Of a DNA stretch of 64,000 bases, positions 28,535 to 37,361 are shown one piece after another. A program made the translations under genes and the position numbers. The stretch is from Sphingomonas aerophila (lineage in GTDB: Bacteria > Pseudomonadota > Alphaproteobacteria > Sphingomonadales > Sphingomonadaceae), in the NCBI RefSeq assembly GCF_014199305.1, contig NZ_JACIJK010000003.1, forward strand, positions 186,001 through 250,000, written 5' to 3'. The number at the start of each line of letters is the position of its first letter. The stretch's first letter is position 1. Below the pieces are notes generated by a model. That model saw only the letters and a list, made by a program, of their open reading frames with translations. It did not search any database and was not told the DNA's origin.

Positions 28535-30444
28535 CGCGCGCGCGTTTGTTCGGCCTTTTCGGCACCGCCCTGTCGCTTGCCGCGCCGGCGATGGCCTTCG
28601 CGCAGGCTGCGGACCCGCTTGCGCCGACTGGCCAGTGGAGCGCCAACACGGCGGGACAGGCGGCAACGCCCGTGATGGGCTGGAACTCCTGGAACGCCTT
28701 CAACAGCGACGTGGACGAGGAGAAGGTGCTCGCTTCTGCCCAGGCTCTGGTCACCACCGGACTAGCCAAGCAGGGCTACAGATACGTCAACATCGACGAT
28801 GGCTGGTGGCTGCGGCGGCGGCAGCCCGATGGCCGCCTGATGATCCGGGCCGAGCGCTTTCCTTCCGCGAAAGTGAAGGGGGTTGCTGATCCCAGCTTCC
28901 GCCCGCTCACGACCAAGCTGCACGCGATGGGGCTGAAGGCCGGCATCTATTCGGACATCGGCCGCAACACCTGCGGCCAGATCTATACGCCCGACTTCAA
29001 GAACCAGCCGGAAGGCAGCGTGGCGGAGCGGGAGGTCGGGCTGTACGGCCACACCGACCAGGACATCCGCCTCTTCTTCGCCGATTGGGGATTCGACCTG
29101 ATCAAGGTGGACGGGTGCGGGATACGCGGCCTGCCCGCCGATGCGCCGCGTGTGCAAAACGGGCTTTACCGCGCGCTGACGCCGCTGGTCGACATGCAAT
29201 CGCTCGGCCGCACCAATGTGCCGGCGGTGCAGGCATTGTATCGCGATGTCGCGAGCGCGCTGCGTCGCTACAATCCCGACGGCGACTATGTCCTGTCGCT
29301 TTGCCTGTGGGGCTCTTCCGACGTGCGCGCCTGGGGCAAGGACATGGGCAACACCTCCCGCACCAGCGATGACATCACGCCGCACTGGACGCGGATGCTG
29401 ACCAACTTTGATACCGCCGCGACGCGATCGCTGTATGCGCATCCGGGCTCGTGGAACGATGCGGACATGCTGTTCGTCGGCACGGGCGACTTCGACGCCA
29501 ATCACCTGACGGAAGCGCGCTCGCATTTCGCGCTGTGGGCGATGATCAACTCGCCGCTGATCATCGGCTTCGACCTGCGGAAGCTGACGCCGGAGTTGCA
29601 GGCGATCTTTGGCAATGGCGACCTTATCGCGCTGAACCAGGATCCTGCCGGCAATCAGGCGGTGATCGCATACCAGTCTGATGATTACCAACTGCTGGTG
29701 AAGACGCTGGCGAACGGCGACAAGGCAGCCGCGCTGTTCAACCGCAGCGCCGCGCCGACTGACGTCGTGCTGACCGCGGCGCAGTTGAAAATGAGCGACG
29801 GTGCACCCGTCCAGCTGACCGATCTGTGGAGCAAGGCCCGCAGCAGCTTCACCAAGGAACAAGGTTTCAACTTGGCGCCGCACGAAACCAGGGTCTTCCG
29901 TGTCAGCGGCACGCGGCGGCTGCCCAACGGGCTGTTCCTGTCCGAACAGCCCGGCAGCGTGAACCCGGCGGTGGACGGCGTTACCGTGCCGCGGGCAGAC
30001 CCCACGATCCACCATTCGGTCACCAGCTGGTTCGGTTCGCGCGGACCGGGCGAACATGTTCAATATGGCGGCTGGGGCGGCGCGCAGCCGGATCGTGCCG
30101 CTTACGGGCAGACGATGCGGGTGGCGGGAACGCTGTACGACACCGGCATCGGCCTCCTTGCGGGATCGCGGTTGGAGGTGCGCAACAAGGGCTTCAGGCG
30201 CTTTACGGCAAAGGTAGGCATTGACGACTCTTCGCTCGCGGCAAGCGGGCCTGTGCAGTTCGAGGTCTATGGCGACGGCAAGCTTCTCGCCTCCTCTCAG
30301 CCGATGCGGTTCGACCAGGCTGCGCAGCCGATCAGCGCCGATGTGAGCAAGGTTCGCATTGTCGAACTCGTCGCGCGGCCGGTCACGGCGAGGCAGGGCG
30401 ACGGGCCAGCAGTCGCCTGGGCAGACGCAGCTCTGACCCGCTAA
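28531..30444 (+). CDS. GH27 alpha-galactosidase-like enzyme with C-terminal NPCBM domain
   Basis: The product has 637 residues from GTG 28531, which overlaps the esterase stop by 4 nt. A signal peptide (LFGTALSLAAPAMAFAQ) is followed by the GH27 barrel: TPVMGWNSWNAFNSDVDE, YVNIDDGWW, GIYSDIGRNTC, nucleophile D194 in FDLIKVDGCG, acid/base region TSRTSDDITPHW (about D281) and GSWNDADML. A small beta-sandwich follows. The last 150 residues (SVTSWFGSRGPGEHVQYGGWGG...DTGIGLLAGSRLEV) form an NPCBM-type galactose-binding module. GH27 includes alpha-galactosidases and beta-L-arabinopyranosidases; either would fit trimming of arabinoxylan or galactomannan side chains. Confidence 0.88.
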   Translation: MTRARLFGLFGTALSLAAPAMAFAQAADPLAPTGQWSANTAGQAATPVMGWNSWNAFNSDVDEEKVLASAQALVTTGLAKQGYRYVNIDDGWWLRRRQPDGRLMIRAERFPSAKVKGVADPSFRPLTTKLHAMGLKAGIYSDIGRNTCGQIYTPDFKNQPEGSVAEREVGLYGHTDQDIRLFFADWGFDLIKVDGCGIRGLPADAPRVQNGLYRALTPLVDMQSLGRTNVPAVQALYRDVASALRRYNPDGDYVLSLCLWGSSDVRAWGKDMGNTSRTSDDITPHWTRMLTNFDTAATRSLYAHPGSWNDADMLFVGTGDFDANHLTEARSHFALWAMINSPLIIGFDLRKLTPELQAIFGNGDLIALNQDPAGNQAVIAYQSDDYQLLVKTLANGDKAAALFNRSAAPTDVVLTAAQLKMSDGAPVQLTDLWSKARSSFTKEQGFNLAPHETRVFRVSGTRRLPNGLFLSEQPGSVNPAVDGVTVPRADPTIHHSVTSWFGSRGPGEHVQYGGWGGAQPDRAAYGQTMRVAGTLYDTGIGLLAGSRLEVRNKGFRRFTAKVGIDDSSLAASGPVQFEVYGDGKLLASSQPMRFDQAAQPISADVSKVRIVELVARPVTARQGDGPAVAWADAALTR

Positions 30445-30618
30445 CGTCTGGCAGGGGACAGTGACCTTGGCCTCCTGCATCAACGGCCTGCCGCCGCGAC
30501 AGGGGCAAGCAGTCGGTTGAAACTAAGCAGCCGGATCAGGCCTTTGTGCGACGTTTAATGACTTTTGCGCAGCCGTTTGGCCGTTTACAGCGGTTGCGAT
30601 CGACACAAAAGGTTGCCC

Positions 30619-33204
30619 GTGCCCAACAGACAATCTTCGGAAGAGAGCCTCCGCGAGGAGCAGCGGATCTCAACGGAAATCGCGGGACTGGACCGTCATA
30701 CTGACCCGTTCGTAGCGGCGGTTCACGCGACGCGCATGCCGATGATCATCACCAACCCCCGGCTGCACGACAATCCGATCGTCTTCGCGAATGACTCGTT
30801 TTGCGCCCTGACCGGTTACACTCGCGGTGAGCTTCTGGGTCGCAATTGCCGCTTCCTCCAGGGACCGGAAACCGATCCCCGTACGGTGCAACAGATCAGG
30901 GATGCCGTAGAACGGGCCGAACCGCTCGAGATCGACGTGCGCAACCATCGCAAGGACGGCACGTCGTTCTGGAACCGGCTGCTGTTTGCGCCCGTCTATG
31001 ATGCCGACCAGCAGCTCGCCTACTTCTTTGCCAGCCAGATGGACGTGACGCTGGAGCGTGAGCGGCTGGCGGGGCTGGAAAGCAGCAATGCAGCGCTGAT
31101 GGCTGAACTGACCGAACGGTTGCGGACGCAAAAGGAGCGCGAGCGCGAGCTCGATTTCGCGCTCAAGGTCGGACGCTTTGGCACCTGGACCATAGACCTT
31201 ACCGAACGCACGCTGACGTCGTCCGACCAGTGCAAGGCCTTGTTCGGCCTTGCTCCCGACGCGCCGTTCACGCTCGAGGATCGCATGGCCGCGATCGTCG
31301 ACGAGGATCGGGAGCGCGCGCGCGCGGCGCTTGACCGCACCATCGCGATCGGCGCGGATTACGAGGTTGAATACCAGATCAGGACGCCCGACGGCATCCA
31401 ACGCTGGCTGACGTCGCGCGGCCAGCCCTTTTTCGATGCGGACGGGCGGCCCCTGCGCCTGACGGGGGTGTCGTTGGACCTGACGGCGGTGAAGCGGGCC
31501 GAGCTGCGCCGGTTGGCGCTGGCTGAACTTGGCGACAAGCTGCGCGATCTCGACGACGCGGTCGACATCTCCTTTGTTGCGGCCCAGGTGATCGGGCGGA
31601 CGCTGGAGGTGTCGCGCGCCGGCTACGGCAGCGTCGACGCGGTGGCCGAAACCATCACCATTGAACGCGACTGGAATGCGGAAGGCGTCGTCACTCTTGC
31701 GGGCACGCTCTCCTTTCGCGACTACGGTTCCTATATCGAGGATATCAATCGCGGGGAGACGGCGGTCGTAACAGACGCCCGGACCGATCCGCGCACGATG
31801 GCAAGCGCTTCGGCGCTGGAAGCTATATCGGCCCGCTCGTTCATCAACATGCCCGTGATCGAACAGGGGGAGACCGTGGCCCTCCTGTTCGTCAATCACG
31901 AGGCGCCCCGGGTCTGGCAGCCAGAAGATATCCAGTTCCTGAGCGAGGTCGCTGGCCGTACCAGGGCCGCGGTGGAGCGCCGCCGTGCGGAGCGTGAGCT
32001 CGCGGAACTCGCGGCGTCGCTCGAACGTCAAGTGACAGAGCGCACTGCCGAGCTGATGACCGCCGAAGAGGCGCTGCGCCAGTCGCAGAAGATGGAGGCC
32101 GTGGGTCAGCTTACCGGCGGCCTTGCGCACGATTTCAACAATCTCCTGACCGTGATCCGCGGCTCCGTCGACCTGTTGCGCCGGAACGATATCAGCGAGG
32201 ATCGTCGGCAGCGCTATATCGACGCCATTGCCGACACCGCCGATCGTGCGTCGCGCCTGACCAGTCAGTTGCTCGCCTTTGCCCGGCGGCAGGCACTGAA
32301 GCCCGAGGCGTTCGACGCCGGCGAGAGTGTCAACGCGATCCAGCCGATGATCCGCACGTTGCTCGGCTCCCGCGTTGCGGTGCAGATGGAGCTGCCCGAC
32401 GCGCCGTGCGTGGTCTGCGCCGATCGCAGCCAGTTCGATACGGCGCTGGTCAACCTTGCTGTCAACGCGCGCGACGCGATGGACGGGGAAGGAACACTAA
32501 GCATCGCCGTCGGGGTGGCGGATGCCATGCCCGCCGTGCGCGCGCATCCCGCGGTAAAGGGCCGCTACGTGACCATTATGGTCCGTGACACGGGTACCGG
32601 CATCGAGGCGGACAAGATCGACAAGATCTTTGAACCCTTTTTCACCACTAAAGGGGTGGGTGAGGGCACCGGACTGGGGCTCAGCCAGGTATTCGGCTTT
32701 ACCAAGCAGTCGGGCGGCGAGGTCCTGGTCGACAGCGAGGAAGGGCGGGGCGCAACCTTCACCATGTACCTGCCCGCCTTTGACGGGACGGCGGAGGCCG
32801 CCACAACGACGGCCGACGCTTCACCCGCACTGGCGGAGGGGGCGTGCATCCTGGTCGTGGAGGACAATCCAGAGGTCGGTGAATTCGCGACCGAGGCACT
32901 GACCGAGATGGGCTACAACACGGTGCTGGCCACCAATGGCCAGGAAGCGCTGAACCATCTGGCGAGCGATGCTCGCTTCGACGTGGTTTTCTCGGACGTG
33001 GTGATGCCTGGCCTGACCGGGGTCGAACTGGGCCAGGAGATCCAGCGGCGTCATCCGGGGCTGCCGGTAATCCTGACCAGCGGTTACAGCCGGGTGCTCG
33101 CGTCTGGCGGCGCACATGGCTTCGAGCTTCTGCACAAGCCGTATTCGATCGAGGAACTCGCGCGGGTGCTACGAAAGATCTCTGACTCTCCCGCTGCCAG
33201 CTAA
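30619..33204 (+). CDS. LOV-PAS-GAF hybrid histidine kinase (blue-light sensor type)
   Basis: The product has 861 residues from GTG 30619 (AAAAGG upstream). Domain order: LOV (about 27-135) with the flavin-adduct motif GRNCRFLQG (C77), PAS (about 165-290), GAF (about 300-455), a coiled-coil linker, HisKA with His in GGLAHDFNNLL, HATPase (NLAVNARDAMDGEG, DTGTGIEADKI, GTGLGLSQVFGF) and a receiver domain (about 745-861) with Asp in VVFSDVVMPG. There is no membrane span, so it is cytoplasmic. The adduct cysteine and the GRNCRFLQ context predict real photochemistry with FMN. The gene stands alone and overlaps the convergent HxlR gene by 4 nt. Output partner unknown. Confidence 0.88.
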   Translation: MPNRQSSEESLREEQRISTEIAGLDRHTDPFVAAVHATRMPMIITNPRLHDNPIVFANDSFCALTGYTRGELLGRNCRFLQGPETDPRTVQQIRDAVERAEPLEIDVRNHRKDGTSFWNRLLFAPVYDADQQLAYFFASQMDVTLERERLAGLESSNAALMAELTERLRTQKERERELDFALKVGRFGTWTIDLTERTLTSSDQCKALFGLAPDAPFTLEDRMAAIVDEDRERARAALDRTIAIGADYEVEYQIRTPDGIQRWLTSRGQPFFDADGRPLRLTGVSLDLTAVKRAELRRLALAELGDKLRDLDDAVDISFVAAQVIGRTLEVSRAGYGSVDAVAETITIERDWNAEGVVTLAGTLSFRDYGSYIEDINRGETAVVTDARTDPRTMASASALEAISARSFINMPVIEQGETVALLFVNHEAPRVWQPEDIQFLSEVAGRTRAAVERRRAERELAELAASLERQVTERTAELMTAEEALRQSQKMEAVGQLTGGLAHDFNNLLTVIRGSVDLLRRNDISEDRRQRYIDAIADTADRASRLTSQLLAFARRQALKPEAFDAGESVNAIQPMIRTLLGSRVAVQMELPDAPCVVCADRSQFDTALVNLAVNARDAMDGEGTLSIAVGVADAMPAVRAHPAVKGRYVTIMVRDTGTGIEADKIDKIFEPFFTTKGVGEGTGLGLSQVFGFTKQSGGEVLVDSEEGRGATFTMYLPAFDGTAEAATTTADASPALAEGACILVVEDNPEVGEFATEALTEMGYNTVLATNGQEALNHLASDARFDVVFSDVVMPGLTGVELGQEIQRRHPGLPVILTSGYSRVLASGGAHGFELLHKPYSIEELARVLRKISDSPAAS

Positions 33205-33599
33205 GCGACCGGCAGCTGGGCGTCCGCCGGCTCGCGGGACCATTGCTCCCGTTCGGCCAGCACGCGCCCGACCTCGACCATGTTGTCGCTGCCCCAGGCG
33301 CACAAGGGGGCGAGCGCGCCGGCCAGGCTGCGGCCGAGCGGCGTCAGCGTGTAATCCACCCGCGGGGGCACTTCCTTGTAGTCATGGCGGTGAACGATGC
33401 CGTCCGCCTCCAGCTCCTTGAGCTGCTGGATCAGCATCTTGTCGCTTACGCCCTTCACCGCACGCCTGAGTTCGCCATACCGGTTCGATGACAGCGACAG
33501 GAAGTACACGATCAGCGGCTTCCACTTGCCCGCAATAATGCGGAGCGTCGCGTCCAGCCCGCAGGTGAAGCTCGGCTCGATTGAGGAATTTTCTGCCAT
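33201..33599 (-). CDS. HxlR-family winged-helix regulator
   Basis: The product has 132 residues from ATG 33599. This start is preferred to ATG 33635 because the repeats at 33606-33629 would otherwise be coding. The winged helix runs from TLRIIAGKWKPLIVYFLSLS through RYGELRRAVKGVSDKMLIQQLKELEADGIV to DYTLTPLGRSL. A cysteine at position 13 (FTCGLDATL) lies where redox-sensing HxlR proteins such as HypR carry their reactive Cys. It is divergent from an SDR gene, a common arrangement in which the regulator represses an oxidoreductase in the absence of electrophile or oxidant stress. Confidence 0.88.
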   Translation of the reverse strand: MAENSSIEPSFTCGLDATLRIIAGKWKPLIVYFLSLSSNRYGELRRAVKGVSDKMLIQQLKELEADGIVHRHDYKEVPPRVDYTLTPLGRSLAGALAPLCAWGSDNMVEVGRVLAEREQWSREPADAQLPVA

Positions 33600-33605
33600 G
33601 GCCTG

Positions 33606-33629
33606 ATACTTACTAAAAGGTGCATACTT
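33606..33629. promoter_or_regulatory. Paired ATACTT repeats, candidate HxlR operator
   Basis: ATACTT occurs at 33606-33611 and again at 33624-33629, 18 bp apart, in the short divergent region between the HxlR and SDR genes. HxlR family operators are often built on ATACT/AGTAT elements. The SDR start at 33687 has a strong ribosome-binding site (AAGGAG). Confidence 0.45.
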
Positions 33630-33686
33630 GTTCAATAGTTGGTGCCCCGCCAGCTAGGCGGCTCCTGAAGATAAGGAGTTTGAAGC

Positions 33687-34421
33687 ATGGACAGATTGGC
33701 AGGCAGAATCGCGGTGGTGACGGGTGGTGGTTCGGGCATCGGGCTCGCATCGGCACGACGCTTCATTGAGGAGGGCGCGACAGTTTACCTTTTCGGGCGG
33801 CGTCAGGACGCACTGGACGCGGCCGTCGCCTCGCTCGGGGATCGCGCGCGCGCCGTGCAGGGTTCCGTCACCGACCAGGCCGACCTTGACCGCCTGTTTG
33901 CGACGGTGAAGGACGAGGCGGGGCACCTCGACATCCTGTTCGCCAACGCTGGCGGGGGTTCGTTCGCGCCGCTGGGGCGGATTACGCGCGAACAGTACGA
34001 CGCGACCTTCGACGTCAACGTGAAGGGACTGATCTTCACGGTCCAGGGTGGCCTTCCGCTGATGCGCGCGGGTGGTTCGATCATCCTGACCGGATCGACC
34101 ACGGGAGAAATGGGAACGCCGCAGTTCAGCATCTACAGCGCGACAAAGGGCGCGGTTCGCAATCTGGCGCGCAGCTGGGCGCAGGACCTGCGCGGTACCG
34201 GCATTCGCGTCAACGTCCTCTCACCTGGACCGACCCGCACCGACCTGGCGCTAGAGGTCGTTGGCGAGGCAGAGTTCGAAGCGCTGGGCGCTACGACCCC
34301 GCTCGGTCGTTTGGGAGAACCCAGCGAAACCGCCGGCGCGGCTGCGTTCCTGGCGTCGGACGACAGCAGCTACATGACCGGTAGCGAAATCTTCGTCGAC
34401 GGTGGTCTGGCGCAGATATGA
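33687..34421 (+). CDS. Classical short-chain dehydrogenase/reductase (SDR)
   Basis: The product has 244 residues. The cofactor motif TGGGSGIG (about 12-19), NAG in FANAGGGS, catalytic Ser in LTGSTTG and the Tyr/Lys pair in YSATKGAVRN are all present. GRRQDAL after the second strand suggests an Arg that favours NADP(H). The C-terminus FVDGGLAQI is typical. The substrate is unknown. Divergence from the HxlR regulator suggests induction by electrophiles or oxidants, perhaps quinone or aldehyde reduction. A terminator-like hairpin follows at 34429. Confidence 0.9.
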   Translation: MDRLAGRIAVVTGGGSGIGLASARRFIEEGATVYLFGRRQDALDAAVASLGDRARAVQGSVTDQADLDRLFATVKDEAGHLDILFANAGGGSFAPLGRITREQYDATFDVNVKGLIFTVQGGLPLMRAGGSIILTGSTTGEMGTPQFSIYSATKGAVRNLARSWAQDLRGTGIRVNVLSPGPTRTDLALEVVGEAEFEALGATTPLGRLGEPSETAGAAAFLASDDSSYMTGSEIFVDGGLAQI

Positions 34422-34428
34422 TGGATCA

Positions 34429-34454
34429 ACCGGGCGGGGGATGCCTCGCCCGGT
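34429..34454 (+). terminator. Hairpin after the SDR gene
   Basis: ACCGGGCG (34429-34436) pairs perfectly with CGCCCGGT (34447-34454) across a 10-base loop, 8 nt after the SDR stop. No T-run follows. The remaining roughly 90 nt before the next gene show no clear promoter. Confidence 0.5.
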
Positions 34455-34548
34455 CAGGCCGCGCCAGGATCGCCAATTCGTGCCAGTGGACAGGTTCGGA
34501 CGCCCGTTCTAGCACCCTGCCCGGATAGCGCGCCAAGGGAGCGGAGTG

Positions 34549-35508
34549 ATGGCCAGCACGGTTGGGAATGCAGCGCCGGGTAAACCGATCGCGATCGCGG
34601 TTGTTGGCATCGGCAAGATCGCGCGGGACCAGCACCTGCCGACGATCGCCGGCAACGATCGCTTCCGGTTTGCCGCGACGGTGTCGCTGAGTGGCGCAAA
34701 CGAAGGCGTGCCGACATTCAAAACGATTCCGGAGATGGTTGCAGCGTGTCCGGACGTGAGCGCGGTGGCAATCTGCACTCCGCCCCGCGGCCGGCTTGCC
34801 CTCATACGCGAAGCACTGGCGCATGGGCTCGACGTGCTCGTTGAAAAGCCGCCCGCCGCGACGCTGAGTGAGGCCGAAGCGATTGCAGCGGCCGCATCGG
34901 GCAGCGGGCGTGTCCTTTATGCAACCTGGCATTCGCGCGCTGCTCCGGGCGTTGAGCCTGCCCGCGAGTGGGTGAGCGGGCGCAACCTCGACAAGGTCAC
35001 CGTTGCCTGGAAGGAGGACGTTCGCGTCTGGCATCCGGGCCAGGAATGGATCTGGGAGCCGGGCATCGGTGTGTTCGATCCCGGCATCAACGCCCTGTCG
35101 ATCCTGACCCGCGTTCTGCCCGCGCCGTTGCTGCTGGATGAGGCGACGCTGGGCTTCCCCGAAAACAAGGCTGCCCCGATCGAGGCGGCCCTGAAGCTGA
35201 CCGACGCGGCGGGCGTGCCGGTGGAGGTCGACTTCAACTTCGACCAGCGCGGCCCCCAGACCTGGGAAATCGCGATCACCAGCGGTGACGATACGCTGCG
35301 CCTGACCCATGGCGGGGGTAAGATGGAGTTGAACGCAGTCGAACAGCCATTGAGCAGCGAGGGTGAGTATCCACGCCTTTACGCCCGGTTCGCCGAACTC
35401 ATCGATGCACGGCAGAGTGAAGTCGACCTGTCGCCTTTTCGCCTGGTGGCCGACGCCTTTCTGCTCGGTCGCCGGACCACGCTTGCCGCGTTCGACTGGA
35501 ACGGCTGA
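34549..35508 (+). CDS. L-arabinose/D-galactose 1-dehydrogenase (Gfo/Idh/MocA family)
   Basis: The product has 319 residues from ATG 34549; GTG 34546 is an alternative and GGGAGCGG lies upstream. The Rossmann N-terminus IAIAVVGIGKIARDQHLPTI, the family motif VLVEKPPAATLSEAEA, then ATWHSRAAPGVEPAREWVSG, WKEDVRVWHPGQEWIWEPG and GVFDPGINALSILTRVLP follow the Azospirillum L-arabinose 1-dehydrogenase pattern, as recalled from the family. It oxidises L-arabinose (or D-galactose) to the lactone with NAD(P)+. This would be the entry step of the oxidative pentose route whose later enzymes are at 11862 and 12905. The lactonase and the semialdehyde dehydrogenase are not in this window. Confidence 0.85.
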   Translation: MASTVGNAAPGKPIAIAVVGIGKIARDQHLPTIAGNDRFRFAATVSLSGANEGVPTFKTIPEMVAACPDVSAVAICTPPRGRLALIREALAHGLDVLVEKPPAATLSEAEAIAAAASGSGRVLYATWHSRAAPGVEPAREWVSGRNLDKVTVAWKEDVRVWHPGQEWIWEPGIGVFDPGINALSILTRVLPAPLLLDEATLGFPENKAAPIEAALKLTDAAGVPVEVDFNFDQRGPQTWEIAITSGDDTLRLTHGGGKMELNAVEQPLSSEGEYPRLYARFAELIDARQSEVDLSPFRLVADAFLLGRRTTLAAFDWNG

Positions 35509-35512
35509 TCGG

Positions 35513-36319
35513 TCAGCGCTGCCGGGCGAGCTGGCGGGACAGGCTTTCGGCCGCAAGCACATAGGCCGGTCCCCCACATACTGTCCACGCTTGCGGCAGG
35601 CGCAGACGCGGCGTGGAGCGGAGAACGGGGTGGTGCAGCATCTCCGTTCCCTGGTCGACCACGCCCTCGCTGTCGCTCTCGATCAGCAGGAAGTCTGGGC
35701 GGGCCAGCGCCATTTGTTCGAGCGGCACCCGCGCCAGCATCGGCTTGCCCAGTCGGGCGGCAAGGTTGACCAGCCCGACGCGCATCATCAGTTCGTCGGT
35801 CAGGGTCCCCGTGCCGGTCAGGTATCCGCGCCGCTGGTACGAGGCGGCGATCCGGCCCCGGCCCGTGCGGGCGATGCGGGCCAGCCGCGCGTCCATGCGG
35901 CGGATCAGCGCCTCGCCACGGTCGGGATGCCCCACGGCTGCCGCGACCGTACGCACCTGCCCGACGATGTCGGCATAGCGATCGGCCGGGGGCAGATCGA
36001 CCTCCACATACCGGCCGCGCAGGTGCGCCATGGTGGCGCTGCTTGTGCCGGGGCTGGCGAGCAGCAGATCGGGCCGCAATGCCAGCACCGCCTCCGCCGC
36101 CCCGCGCGCAACGGGAAGCGTTGCCGCTCGCCGAGCCACCGCCGACATGGCCGGATCGCGCGACAGGTCGGTCAGCGCGGCGATCTGGCCGGGGTCCGCC
36201 AGCGCCACCAGCAACTGGTCGGCGCAGAGGTTTAGCGACACGATCCGGTGGGGGGGCGCGCCAACGGGCGGCGCAGCGCCGAGCAGCATGAGAAAGGCGA
36301 GGGCGAACAGGCGGCGCAC
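35513..36319 (-). CDS. btuF: Periplasmic binding protein for cobalamin (BtuF-like)
   Basis: The product has 268 residues from GTG 36319, which has AAAGG 6 nt upstream and starts a signal peptide (RRLFALAFLMLLGAAPPVGA). The TroA/BtuF two-lobe pattern is visible: RIVSLNLCADQLLVALADPGQI, VLALRPDLLLASPG, GRYVEVDLPPADRYADIVGQ and a long linking helix. It is divergent from the permease/ATPase genes at 36366, and a cobalamin riboswitch precedes the receptor gene at 38441, so vitamin B12 is the likely ligand. Siderophore binding proteins share the fold, so the assignment rests largely on context. Confidence 0.78.
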   Translation of the reverse strand: MRRLFALAFLMLLGAAPPVGAPPHRIVSLNLCADQLLVALADPGQIAALTDLSRDPAMSAVARRAATLPVARGAAEAVLALRPDLLLASPGTSSATMAHLRGRYVEVDLPPADRYADIVGQVRTVAAAVGHPDRGEALIRRMDARLARIARTGRGRIAASYQRRGYLTGTGTLTDELMMRVGLVNLAARLGKPMLARVPLEQMALARPDFLLIESDSEGVVDQGTEMLHHPVLRSTPRLRLPQAWTVCGGPAYVLAAESLSRQLARQR

Positions 36320-36365
36320 CCTTTGCCTTTGCCCCGCCGCCCCGCCGCGCGCTAGAGGCCGGATC

Positions 36366-37361
36366 ATGAGGGGCGGGACGAAAGGCTGGCTGTGGCCGGC
36401 GCTGATTGCGGCGGTGCTGATCGGGGCCGTGCTGTCAATTGGCGTGGGCAGCGCCGCCATCCCGCCCGCCCGCGCGTTTGCGGCCCTGCTCGGGCGGGGC
36501 GACCCGGTAGAGCGCGCGATCTTGGTTGAATTGCGCCTGCCCCGCGCCATGCTGGGTCTCGCTATCGGCGCGATCCTGGGTCTGTCGGGCGCGGCGTTGC
36601 AAGGCTACCTGCGCAATCCGCTGGCTGAACCGTCCGTGCTGGGCGCCTCCAACGGCGCGGCACTCGGCGCGGTGGTGGCAATCTATTTCGGGCTGGCGAG
36701 TTCGAGCGCGGCGCTGCTGCCATTGCTCGCAATCGCGGGCGCGCTGGTCGCCCTTGCCTTGTTGTCGCTGCTGGCGGGCAGGTCCGAAAGCGCGCTGACC
36801 TTGATCCTGGCGGGCGTCGCCGTGTCGACCCTGGCGGGGGCGGGGATCAGCCTGGCGCTGAACCTGTCGCCCAATCCGTTTGCTGCCATGGAGATCACCA
36901 ATTGGTTGCTCGGCAGTCTGGAAGACCGCGCTTTCAGCCATGTCCTGCTTGCCCTGCCGCCCATCGCGCTGGGTGCGGCGCTGCTCGCCTGGGACGCCCG
37001 CGCGTTCGACGCGCTGACATTGGGGGAGGACGGAGCGGCGGCGCTGGGCGTCGACCTCGCGCGGACCCGGCTGCGCGTGCTGCTGGGCATCGGCATCGGC
37101 GTTGGTGGCGCGGTGGCGGTCTCAGGCGCGATCGGGTTCGTCGGCTTGATCGTGCCGCATCTGGTGCGCCCGCTGACAGATCGCAGCCCGTCCGCGATCC
37201 TGTGGCCCAGCGCGGCGGCAGGCGCGGCATTGCTCCTGCTGGCCGATGTTGCGGTGCGAGTGATACCGACCACCAATGAACTGAAGCTCGGCGTCGTGAC
37301 CGCTTTCCTTGGCGTCCCCGTGTTCCTTGTCTTCCTGATGCGGGAGCGACGGCTGTGGTGA
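36366..37361 (+). CDS. btuC: FecCD/BtuC-type ABC permease
   Basis: The product has 331 residues from ATG 36366, the first Met giving a normal BtuC length; the frame is open much further upstream, but only as the antisense of the binding-protein gene. About ten membrane spans are predicted. Family signatures: ELRLPRAMLGLAIGAILGLSGAALQGYLRNPLAEPSVLGAS near the N-terminus, GVDLARTRLRVLL (ATPase-coupling helix) and SGAIGFVGLIVPHLVR. It forms the inner-membrane channel for cobalamin with the ATPase encoded next. The stop overlaps the ATPase start. Confidence 0.88.
   Translation: MRGGTKGWLWPALIAAVLIGAVLSIGVGSAAIPPARAFAALLGRGDPVERAILVELRLPRAMLGLAIGAILGLSGAALQGYLRNPLAEPSVLGASNGAALGAVVAIYFGLASSSAALLPLLAIAGALVALALLSLLAGRSESALTLILAGVAVSTLAGAGISLALNLSPNPFAAMEITNWLLGSLEDRAFSHVLLALPPIALGAALLAWDARAFDALTLGEDGAAALGVDLARTRLRVLLGIGIGVGGAVAVSGAIGFVGLIVPHLVRPLTDRSPSAILWPSAAAGAALLLLADVAVRVIPTTNELKLGVVTAFLGVPVFLVFLMRERRLW

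Noticed and set aside
36030..36365. N-terminal extension of the permease to 36030
   Set aside because: Those codons are antisense to the binding-protein gene, and the normal BtuC length is reached from ATG 36366.
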